Shown piece after piece: positions 58,701 through 64,000 of a stretch of 64,000 nt of DNA. The stretch comes from Agathobacter rectalis ATCC 33656. GTDB lineage: Bacteria > Bacillota > Clostridia > Lachnospirales > Lachnospiraceae. The stretch is from contig NC_012781.1 of NCBI RefSeq assembly GCF_000020605.1, positions 930,001 to 994,000 on the forward strand, given 5' to 3'. The position numbers were made by a program, and so were the translations under genes. The notes beneath the pieces are model-generated. The model did not search any database and had not been told where the DNA came from. It saw nothing but the letters and a program-made list of their open reading frames with translations. The first letter of the stretch is position 1. Every line of letters begins with the position of its first letter.

Positions 58701-59861
58701 AGAAATCAGTTGATTAAGTGGCAGACAGACTGGATGGAAAAATATAAAATTGACTATTATCGTGTAGATACTGTAAAGCATGTTGATTCTACTACATGGT
58801 CAGCTTTTAAGAACTCTCTTACAATAGTAAATCCAGACTTCAAGATGATCGGAGAGTACTCTGGAGCCGGATATGCTAATACAGCTGGAGAGCTTGGAAC
58901 AGGAAGTATGGATGCACTCCTTGACTTCGATTTCAACGATTTTGCAAAGGATTTTGTAGGCGGAAAGATTTCTACAGTTGAAAATTCATTGTTAAAGCGT
59001 AATGCGGCATTAAACAATACAGCAACAATGGGTAATTTCTTAAACAACCATGATGATGATACGCTTCAGGAGCTGCTTGTAAAAAAGAGTGGATTCTCAG
59101 AGGAAGAGGCTTATAACCTGATGAAGGTAGCAGCTACTCTTCAGATTACAGCCAAGGGACAGCCGATTATTTACTATGGAGATGAGCTTGGTCAGGCAGG
59201 AGCTAATGACTGGCCATACCAGACAAATCGTCGTGACTTTGATTGGAAAGAGTTAGAAGCACAGAAGGCAGACAGCAATAGTATTTACAATCATTACAAG
59301 ACCATGCTTTCAATCCGTAACGCATATACAGATGTATTCGCAAGAGGAAGCAGGACATCAGTCCTTTCATCAGATGAAGGTGGCTATGATGTAATCGCAA
59401 GAAGCTATGGTGATACTACATTATATGTAGGAATGAATATCAATGAAAAAGCCACTGAGGTTACTATTCCAGTAAGCGCAGAGGCAGGAAGCAAGATGGA
59501 GAATCTTTATGATGGAAACGAGTATACTGTATCAGCAGACAAGACTGTAACAGTAAGCATTCCAGCAGCAAAGGATGGTGGAACAGTTATTCTTACTGAG
59601 GTGAAGAAAACAGTAGATCCAACACCGGCAGACCCGGGCAAGAAAGATCCAACACCAGCACCAGCAAAGAAAGATCCAACACCAGCACCAGCAAAGAAAG
59701 ATGGAGTTATTTCCGTAACAGATAAGGCAGCTATTGAAACCAAAAAAGCAGCTCCAAAGAGTGGCGATGACAATGAAGCAGCTACATATGTATGCTTACT
59801 TGGACTCGCAATGGTTGCAATCACAGCAGCTACATATCGCAAGAAAAAAGCTTGCAAATAA
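55755..59861 (+). CDS. cell-wall-anchored multi-CBM GH13 alpha-amylase (Amy13K-like)
   Basis: 1368 residues. A long signal peptide (about 1-38, charged start and VFSLILVLAMIMTMI core), then about five carbohydrate-binding modules and Ig-like linkers up to about residue 790: a CBM26-like module (about 45-140), a second beta-sandwich (about 180-285), CBM41-like modules (about 375-480 and 490-590) and a further module (about 600-690). The GH13 barrel follows (about 795-1190) with nucleophile Asp1005 in YRVDTVKHVD, acid/base Glu1034 in MIGEYSG, and Asp1100 in NNHDDD. A Pro/Ala/Lys repeat linker leads to a sortase signal APKSGD (PKSGD at 1334-1338), a hydrophobic segment and a basic tail. This matches the published E. 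rectale surface amylase that binds and degrades starch; the module order is my estimate. Confidence 0.93.
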   Translation: MRKLKERFHRKHGIFRQVFSLILVLAMIMTMIPSIGGNLVKAASTPMNVTIHFMKPSNWNWTEPAVQFWGYNSIEVSNDANGGESKEIPGWGVSAYFFREGTETNTNGDKDYYLTVKSDTTGFQFLDYKNTSNYKNPANDAKLTQYTEDTPTDVYYVAKDGSNFAYYLDPEGNTPVPDLPETETTFLLVGTLPGTGWDQNATPNFAKSETNENEYSISIKNVPAQTYEYKILEDPALNGWGKAWTGESNVQLEVKAPADITMKLDKTDNDKKTDITISYIKTLDVKTPAQVEKGVDISLPAKGTYYAGDTKGSKTEGVGVTYTAVSEGITVSGTTLKVPTSYKGTDVTIRAAYNGVKKDITIPVVDKVYTYTIYYHDFNASHMAADASSLWIWQDGGADGVLYNFSGTEQLSDENTWLKATVKLPYYKNIRIIPKNYGDTWSWKSEEISYDNTAKDENVTFYITSNSKEAYTTIPELVKPRERYVMVEYDRPAGDYEGWNIFTWNSGFGEKVTVNFQKMNGKMVAKIPVKDTTADMMLSFCMRRSTADDEWADKDGGDHYVSVPANQNVVKAKFVQGEGITEVLPSNIGCVLDGENGKIHFYYRDDEMIAADNTQKSIADKVSVTINGVKHAMTYDAANERFSYDLTNITTGDYCYYYTVDGVEKLDAYNAETKDYDGKTCSYRFYKKFDAAITAELSKSSMDYNDNNVLTIKTNPAEGADMSGFEVATATVDLSALGLSSTYAIDPELMEATISCLDTTTTGDKTLPVTVKDIYGNVYRTSTNVTVTERDKKDGDFDWDEAVIYFAVTDRFFDGDKSNNDAYGVGDYDTSDKGGSSYHGGDFAGLNEKLDYLKDLGVNTIWITPIVENITDDQPDAETGMHTYGYHGYWASDFTKLNKHLGTEEEFAALIEAAHSRGMKLMVDVVLNHAGYGTENYFNNILKDEDGNTIKMLRDSSNTVSGDDKQDALSDLPDFVTEDAEVRNQLIKWQTDWMEKYKIDYYRVDTVKHVDSTTWSAFKNSLTIVNPDFKMIGEYSGAGYANTAGELGTGSMDALLDFDFNDFAKDFVGGKISTVENSLLKRNAALNNTATMGNFLNNHDDDTLQELLVKKSGFSEEEAYNLMKVAATLQITAKGQPIIYYGDELGQAGANDWPYQTNRRDFDWKELEAQKADSNSIYNHYKTMLSIRNAYTDVFARGSRTSVLSSDEGGYDVIARSYGDTTLYVGMNINEKATEVTIPVSAEAGSKMENLYDGNEYTVSADKTVTVSIPAAKDGGTVILTEVKKTVDPTPADPGKKDPTPAPAKKDPTPAPAKKDGVISVTDKAAIETKKAAPKSGDDNEAATYVCLLGLAMVAITAATYRKKKACK

Positions 59862-59898
59862 AACAGCTTTTAAACTAAACATTTTATAAACCTCTTAG

Positions 59899-59926
59899 AT
59901 GCCGCACCTTCGGGTGCGGCATTTTG
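59899..59926 (+). terminator. terminator after the amylase gene
   Basis: Perfect stem ATGCCGCACC (59899-59908) / GGTGCGGCAT (59913-59922) with a TTCG tetraloop, then TTTG. Confidence 0.9.
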
Positions 59927-60004
59927 CTATAAATTGGGAAAGAAGTCGTATTGCTATCATCATGTTAAATACATTATAATAAGAAGAAAACAGCTAAGGC
60001 TGTC

Positions 60005-60011
60005 AAGGAGG
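60005..60011 (+). promoter_or_regulatory. orphaned Shine-Dalgarno sequence at the left IS junction
   Basis: AAGGAGG at 60005-60011 has no start codon at proper distance. Joining its end to base 62031 places it 9 nt before the ATG of the Sel1-repeat gene. Confidence 0.6.
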
Positions 60012-60049
60012 AAAAAATAAGTAATTGAATATATTGTCAAATGTGATTA

Positions 60050-60071
60050 AATGTGTTTAAATATACTCAAA
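60050..60071 (+). repeat. left subterminal inverted repeat of the IS607 element
   Basis: Matches the inverted copy at 62001-62022 at 21 of 22 positions. It is preceded by a related half-copy (ATGTGATTAA then ATGTGTTTAA). Probable TnpA binding site; it also carries the tnpA ribosome binding site region. Confidence 0.8.
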
Positions 60072-60084
60072 GGAGTAAATTATT

Positions 60085-60735
60085 ATGAATACATCAAATA
60101 TCACAAATTATAAGCCAAAAGATTTTGCTGAACTGTTAGGTGTGTCTGTTAAGACATTGCAACGCTGGGACAGAGAAGGAACTTTAAAGGCAAATCGAAC
60201 TCCAACTGATAGGCGCTATTATACCTATGACCAGTACCTTCAATTCAAAGGCATAAATATTGAAAATGATAAACGTCAGGTAGTTATTTATGCCAGAGTG
60301 TCTACAAGAAATCAAAAAGATGATTTACAGAATCAAGTTGCATTTTTGCGACAGTTTTGTAATGCTAAAGGTATTATTATAGACCAGTGTATTGAGGATT
60401 ATGGAAGTGGTCTTAATTATAATCGTAAAAAGTGGAATGAATTATTAAATGAAGTAATGGAACAGAAAATAAAAACCATAATAGTAACTCATAAAGATAG
60501 ATTTATCAGATTTGGTTACGATTGGTTTGAAAAATTCTGTATGAAGTTTAATACAAGCATTGTGGTAGTGAACAACGAAGAACTATCACCACAGGAAGAA
60601 CTCGTACAGGATATTGTTTCTATACTTCATGTGTTCTCTTGCAGGTTGTATGGACTTCGTAAGTATAAAAAACAAATAGAAAGGGATGAGGAAATTGCTA
60701 AAGAGCTTCAAGACGGAAATAAGTCCGACGATTGA
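60085..60735 (+). CDS. tnpA: IS607-family serine transposase TnpA
   Basis: 216 residues. MerR-like HTH at about 9-56 (KDFAELLGVSVKTLQRWDREGTL, RTPTDRRYYTYDQY) followed by a serine recombinase domain with catalytic Ser73 in YARVSTRNQKDDLQNQ and RFIRFGYDWFEKFC. This N-terminal HTH plus short resolvase order is diagnostic of IS607 transposases. AAAGGAG precedes the ATG. The frame is complete, so the enzyme could be active. Confidence 0.95.
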   Translation: MNTSNITNYKPKDFAELLGVSVKTLQRWDREGTLKANRTPTDRRYYTYDQYLQFKGINIENDKRQVVIYARVSTRNQKDDLQNQVAFLRQFCNAKGIIIDQCIEDYGSGLNYNRKKWNELLNEVMEQKIKTIIVTHKDRFIRFGYDWFEKFCMKFNTSIVVVNNEELSPQEELVQDIVSILHVFSCRLYGLRKYKKQIERDEEIAKELQDGNKSDD

Positions 60736-61846
60736 GCAAAAAATCAAGATTAACAAGACTATTGGCACTTGTAGGTATGTCTATAACTTCTATCTCGATC
60801 ATAACAAAACTTTATATGATAACGGTGAAAAGTTTATGACTGGCAAGAGTTTCAGCGTATGGCTTAATAATGAGTATATTCCTAATAATCCTGATAAAAT
60901 ATGGATTAAAGAAGCATATTCAAAAGCTGTAAAAAAGTCTATTGAGGATGGATGTACTGCATTTACAAGATTTTTTAAACATCAAAGCGCTTTTCCTAAT
61001 TTCAAAAAGAAAGGTAAATCTGATGTAAAAATGTATTTCGTAAAGAACAATACTAAAGACTGTAGATGTGAGAGACATAGGTTGAACATACCCACTTTAG
61101 GTTGGGTACGCATTAAAGAAAAAGGTTATATACCAACAACTAAAGACGGATGGAAAATCAAAAGCGGTACAGTATCCGTCAAAGCAGACAGATACTATGT
61201 GTCAGTTCTTGTAGAAATTCCCGACGTTAAGATTGCTAATAATAGCAATGGTGGTATAGGAATTGACTTGGGTTTAAAAGACTTGGCGATTGTTTCCAAT
61301 GGTAAAACTTATAAAAATATCAATAAGTCAACAAGAATTAAAAAATTGGAAAAGAAACTGCGTAGAGAACAAAGATGTCTCTCACGAAAATATGAGAATT
61401 TAAAGAAAGGAGAGTCCACTCAAAAGAATATACAAAAGCAAAAGCTCAAAGTACAAAGACTTCATCATAAAATAGATAATATCCGTACTGATTATATCAA
61501 TAAATCAATAGCTGAGATAGTGAAAACCAAGCCATCTTATATAACTATTGAAAATTTGAATGTATCAGGAATGATGAAGAACAGACATCTTTCAAAAGCT
61601 GTTGCGTCACAGAAGTTCTATGAATTTAGAACCAAGCTTAAAGCAAAATGTGATGAAAATGGTATTGAATTAAGAGTCGTAGACAGATGGTATCCGTCAT
61701 CTAAAATATGTCACTGCTGTGGTGCTATCAAGAAAGATTTGAAACTTTCAGACAGAATATACCATTGTGATTGTGGCTATGTCGAGGATAGGGATTTTAA
61801 CGCTGCTCTTAATCTAAAAGATGCTTTAACTTACGAGGTTGCATAA
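60686..61846 (+). CDS. tnpB: TnpB RNA-guided nuclease (IS607 type)
   Basis: 386 residues, overlapping tnpA by 50 bp. The split RuvC catalytic triad is intact: Asp194 in GIGIDLGLKD, Glu289 in ITIENLNVSGM, Asp370 in EDRDFNAALNL. A zinc ribbon holds CHCC and CDC between about residues 343 and 362. Characterised TnpB proteins are omega-RNA-guided DNA endonucleases that cut the empty donor site and so help the element persist. Full length with no frameshift, so it is likely functional. AAAGGG lies upstream of the ATG. Confidence 0.95.
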   Translation: MRKLLKSFKTEISPTIEQKIKINKTIGTCRYVYNFYLDHNKTLYDNGEKFMTGKSFSVWLNNEYIPNNPDKIWIKEAYSKAVKKSIEDGCTAFTRFFKHQSAFPNFKKKGKSDVKMYFVKNNTKDCRCERHRLNIPTLGWVRIKEKGYIPTTKDGWKIKSGTVSVKADRYYVSVLVEIPDVKIANNSNGGIGIDLGLKDLAIVSNGKTYKNINKSTRIKKLEKKLRREQRCLSRKYENLKKGESTQKNIQKQKLKVQRLHHKIDNIRTDYINKSIAEIVKTKPSYITIENLNVSGMMKNRHLSKAVASQKFYEFRTKLKAKCDENGIELRVVDRWYPSSKICHCCGAIKKDLKLSDRIYHCDCGYVEDRDFNAALNLKDALTYEVA

Positions 61847-62050
61847 TCAACGCAAACGTAAGTATGTACTGCGGGCTATCGCAGGAATTTACGACTGTGG
61901 AGTGTACAAGAACTTGTGAGTAGCGTATTGTTTACAATCGCCAAAGCATACACAATGAAGCAGTAAGAAGTATCCGCAAGGACTTTAATTTCTCGATGTG
62001 TTTGAGAATATTTAAACACATTTTGAGTGGCAGAACAATATGAAAAGTAC
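61847..62050 (+). ncRNA. probable TnpB omega-RNA (reRNA) with guide from the flanking gene
   Basis: From the tnpB stop to the right end lie about 180 structured, non-coding bases, including hairpins CTGCG/CGCAG (61869-61884) and ATTGT/ACAAT near 61927-61938. In this position known elements transcribe the omega-RNA scaffold, with the guide starting at the first flanking base, here about 62031. The 5' end and the exact guide length are not determined. Confidence 0.6.
62001..62022 (-). repeat. right subterminal inverted repeat of the IS607 element
   Basis: Inverted copy of 60050-60071 (21 of 22). It also forms a local hairpin with ATGTGTTT at 61996-62003 against AAACACAT at 62014-62021. Confidence 0.8.
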
Positions 62051-62948
62051 AGCGTTTGATATGGCTATGATGGCATACAGACAAAATGATATGGAGGGAG
62101 CATTCCGTCAATTTCTGCCACTGGCAGAGACTGGCGATGCAGATGCCATGAATATGGCTGCAAATATGTTTGAAAGAGGTCAGGGCACACACAGAGATCC
62201 CGGGCGAGCAGTGTTTTGGTGGAAGAAAGCGGTGGAGCTTGGAAATGTGGATGCACTTGCCGATTACGGACAGTATCTGGTCACTACCTTTTTTGATGGC
62301 AAGGAGCAGAAGCTTGGTGCAGGGTATCTGGTTACTGCGACGGAGCGTGGCAACAACAGAGCAGGAGAGAGCCTAGTGGAGTTTGCTCTTAAAAATAACG
62401 ATGCCGGAGTCAAAGTATACAGGACAGCAGCCGAGTACTGCGACAGGGCTATTGCCTCTGCGACAGATTCTTATCTGCGTACACAGTATGTGCAGAAAAA
62501 GGGTATGCTTAAATATAAGCTCAGACAGCACAGGATTGGAAACAATTATGTATATCTGGCAGCGGTATTTTCGACAATAGGAGCAGTATTGCTCATGATA
62601 GCATCAGTGGATTTGTTTCTTGAGCTGCATATGGAGTATCGTGATATGTTTAAGCTGTTTTCGTATAGTAAAATGATACCGTGGGAGGCAGATATAGCGA
62701 TGTTCTTTGGTGCGATGCTTTTATTTACGCTTGGCAAGGTAACAAATAAGCTTCATGTGGCGAGCTTTTTGCAGCTTCTTGCATCTGTATTTTCAGTGGC
62801 AGTTGTTGCCATGCACTTTATCTGTGTGATAAATGATGGCAGGGTGTGGTATGACAAGCTGCTGTGGTATGTGGTGCTTGTTGTCATTCCGCTTATGCTC
62901 GGAAAGCTGCTTGGTGAGATACTGAGAAAGATTATCGGCATACAGTAA
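62040..62948 (+). CDS. Sel1-repeat membrane protein, leader interrupted by the IS element
   Basis: 302 residues. Residues about 5-110 hold Sel1/TPR-like helical repeats (AYRQNDMEGAFRQFLPLAETGDADAMNMAANMFERG split here by the family pattern; ERGQGTHRDPGRAVFWWKKAVELGN). The C-terminal half has four or more membrane helices (about 178-200, 222-240, 248-270, 280-298). Sel1 proteins act as adaptors; no specific partner is known here. Only a poor GAGTGG precedes the ATG, because the native AAGGAGG seems to lie on the other side of the IS607 insertion. The coding sequence itself is intact, but expression is probably reduced or now depends on the element. Confidence 0.78.
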   Translation: MKSTAFDMAMMAYRQNDMEGAFRQFLPLAETGDADAMNMAANMFERGQGTHRDPGRAVFWWKKAVELGNVDALADYGQYLVTTFFDGKEQKLGAGYLVTATERGNNRAGESLVEFALKNNDAGVKVYRTAAEYCDRAIASATDSYLRTQYVQKKGMLKYKLRQHRIGNNYVYLAAVFSTIGAVLLMIASVDLFLELHMEYRDMFKLFSYSKMIPWEADIAMFFGAMLLFTLGKVTNKLHVASFLQLLASVFSVAVVAMHFICVINDGRVWYDKLLWYVVLVVIPLMLGKLLGEILRKIIGIQ

Positions 62949-62984
62949 AATAATATTTTGATATGTAACAAAAGGAGAACGAAT

Positions 62985-63884
62985 ATGACTCTGCAACAAT
63001 TAAAATACGTGGTGACAGTGGCAGAATGCGGCAATATAACAGAGGCTGCAAAGCAGCTTTTTGTCTCACAGCCCACTGTGACCAGCGCTATACATGACCT
63101 GGAAAAAGAGATGCAGATAGTTATTTTCATCAGGACAAACAAGGGAGTGATACTATCAGAAGATGGTGAGAGATTTCTCGGTCATGCCAGACAGGTGCTC
63201 GAGCAGGTGGATCTCATAGAGGGAATCTACAAGGATGATGTGGTGAGTAAGCCGCACTTTGCAGTATCGTGTCAGCACTATTCCTTTGCGGTGAATGCAT
63301 TTGTGGATGTAATCAGAGAGTTTGATGCATGTCAGTATGATTTTACCATCAGGGAGGAGCAGACTCACGAAATTATTGAGGATGTCACGAATTTAAAGAG
63401 TGAGCTGGGAGTCATATATCTAAGCTCCAAGAATACGGAGGTGCTTTCAAAGATGCTAAAGCGTAATGAACTCGAGTTCACAGAGCTTTTTACAGCCACA
63501 CCGCATGTATTCATATGTGACAGTCACCCGCTTGCTTCAAAAAAGAGCATCACGATGGATGATCTGCAGGACTATCCGTACCTGACGTATGAGCAGGGAG
63601 AGTACAATTCACAGTACTTTTCGGAGGAGTTTGTCAGCACTCTTGACAGCAGAAAGAATATCAGAGTAAGAGACAGAGCTACACTTTTTAATCTGATAAT
63701 TGGCTTAAATGGCTACACAGTGTGCTCAGGAGTGATTTCCGCTGAGCTGAATGGAAGGAATATTATATCAAAGCCACTTGATGTGGAGGAGTATATGAGG
63801 ATAGGCATTATCAGCAGAAAGGGTGTGGTACTCTCGCGATATGCAAGGGAGTATATCGAAGCATTGAAGGCTCACTGTATGTGA
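62985..63884 (+). CDS. LysR-family transcriptional regulator
   Basis: 299 residues from the ATG at 62985 (AAAGGAGAA upstream); an in-frame ATG at 62958 lacks such a site. N-terminal winged HTH (TLQQLKYVVTVAECGNITEAAKQLFVSQPTVTSAIHDLEKE) and a LysR effector domain (about 90-295). The target and ligand are unknown. It is 36 bp after the Sel1-repeat gene. The last 116 bases of the window after it contain a GATGCAT/ATGCATC-type inverted repeat and AT-rich sequence but no recognised gene. Confidence 0.94.
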   Translation: MTLQQLKYVVTVAECGNITEAAKQLFVSQPTVTSAIHDLEKEMQIVIFIRTNKGVILSEDGERFLGHARQVLEQVDLIEGIYKDDVVSKPHFAVSCQHYSFAVNAFVDVIREFDACQYDFTIREEQTHEIIEDVTNLKSELGVIYLSSKNTEVLSKMLKRNELEFTELFTATPHVFICDSHPLASKKSITMDDLQDYPYLTYEQGEYNSQYFSEEFVSTLDSRKNIRVRDRATLFNLIIGLNGYTVCSGVISAELNGRNIISKPLDVEEYMRIGIISRKGVVLSRYAREYIEALKAHCM

Positions 63885-64000
63885 CGTTACAATAATATAA
63901 TATGATTAAAGGGTCGTATCATCGATGCATACTTGCATGCAATTCGATGTATACCTTAGTGCCCACACTATATATAAGGTCTAAATATATACAAACATTT

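Larger units (their letters stand above)
60012..62030 (+). mobile_element. IS607-family insertion sequence
   Basis: A 2.0-kb element with a serine transposase (tnpA) and tnpB overlapping by 50 bp, which is the IS607 arrangement. Near the two ends, AATGTGTTTAAATAT plus CTCAAA (60050-60071) recurs inverted at 62001-62022 with 21 of 22 bases matching. GG occurs at both predicted junctions (60010-60011 and 62029-62030), which agrees with the GG target reported for several IS607-family elements. No target-site duplication is expected. The boundaries are inferred from the reconstruction of the interrupted gene leader. Confidence 0.85.

Noticed and set aside
59630-59705. Direct repeat near the end of the amylase gene as a possible attachment site
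   Set aside because: It is the in-frame Pro/Ala/Lys cell-wall linker; no integrase gene is linked to it.
60686-60735. Possible frameshift between tnpA and tnpB
   Set aside because: A 50-bp overlap in a different frame is the normal arrangement, and both proteins are complete with their catalytic residues.
63885-64000. Inverted repeat around GATGCAT at the window end as a riboswitch or terminator
   Set aside because: The pairing is short, AT-rich and cut off by the window edge; it cannot be judged.

Overview
The window looks like a chromosomal segment of a motile, butyrate-producing gut Lachnospiraceae, most likely Agathobacter rectalis (Eubacterium rectale). The strongest pointer is the 1368-residue cell-wall-anchored multi-CBM GH13 alpha-amylase at 55755-59861, whose architecture matches the characterised E. 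rectale surface amylase Amy13K. Moderate G+C, strong AGGAGG ribosome binding sites, SpoVA genes, a T-box leader and a flagellin lysine methylase also fit. The assignment is from memory of protein families, not from a database search.

Layout. 1-1783: end of an NAD biosynthesis operon (nadB tail, nadC, niaR repressor). 1851-2468: a DUF4867 protein on the minus strand. 2672-21368: a large accessory locus for acetylated (arabino)xylo-oligosaccharides. It holds two paralogous solute-binding proteins, a two-module esterase, a GH8 reducing-end xylosidase, an SGNH acetyl esterase, GH43, an AraC regulator, GH3, a LytS/YesM-type sensor kinase with an AraC-type response regulator, and two CUT1-type permeases. 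None of the hydrolases or esterases has a signal peptide, so oligomers appear to be imported and then deacetylated and hydrolysed inside the cell. 21566-24123: a chemoreceptor and a low-complexity DUF4190 membrane protein. 24163-44818: mainly housekeeping genes: T-box plus ileS, glycogen phosphorylase, TraX-like and transglutaminase-like proteins, dnaE, pfkA, an rRNA methylase, a small alarmone synthetase, an ABC-F protein, a split ThrE exporter, a RelB/YafQ toxin-antitoxin pair, and spoVAA-spoVAB. 44957-52217: a cellobiose/cellodextrin locus with a GH94 phosphorylase, a LacI regulator and an ABC importer. 52362-55148: DMT permease, nrdG, a small membrane protein and a fliB-like gene. 55755-59861: the surface amylase. 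60012-62030: an IS607-family element with serine transposase, TnpB and a probable omega-RNA. 62040-63884: a Sel1-repeat membrane protein and a LysR regulator.

How the genes work together. Two sugar importers (xylo-oligosaccharide and cellobiose) each sit beside their cytoplasmic processing enzymes and a dedicated regulator. Neither has its own ATPase, so a shared MsmK-type ATPase elsewhere is presumed. The surface amylase would supply maltodextrins, and the cytoplasmic phosphorylase at 27817-30285 would use stored or imported alpha-glucan.

Points most worth a second look: the IS607 insertion appears to have landed exactly between the Shine-Dalgarno sequence and the start codon of the Sel1-repeat gene. 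A 263-bp near-perfect palindrome with an internal three-hairpin loop lies before the alarmone synthetase. An esterase carries a degenerate second copy of itself. A solute-binding protein has lost its lipobox cysteine. A structured, gene-free region lies upstream of the amylase.
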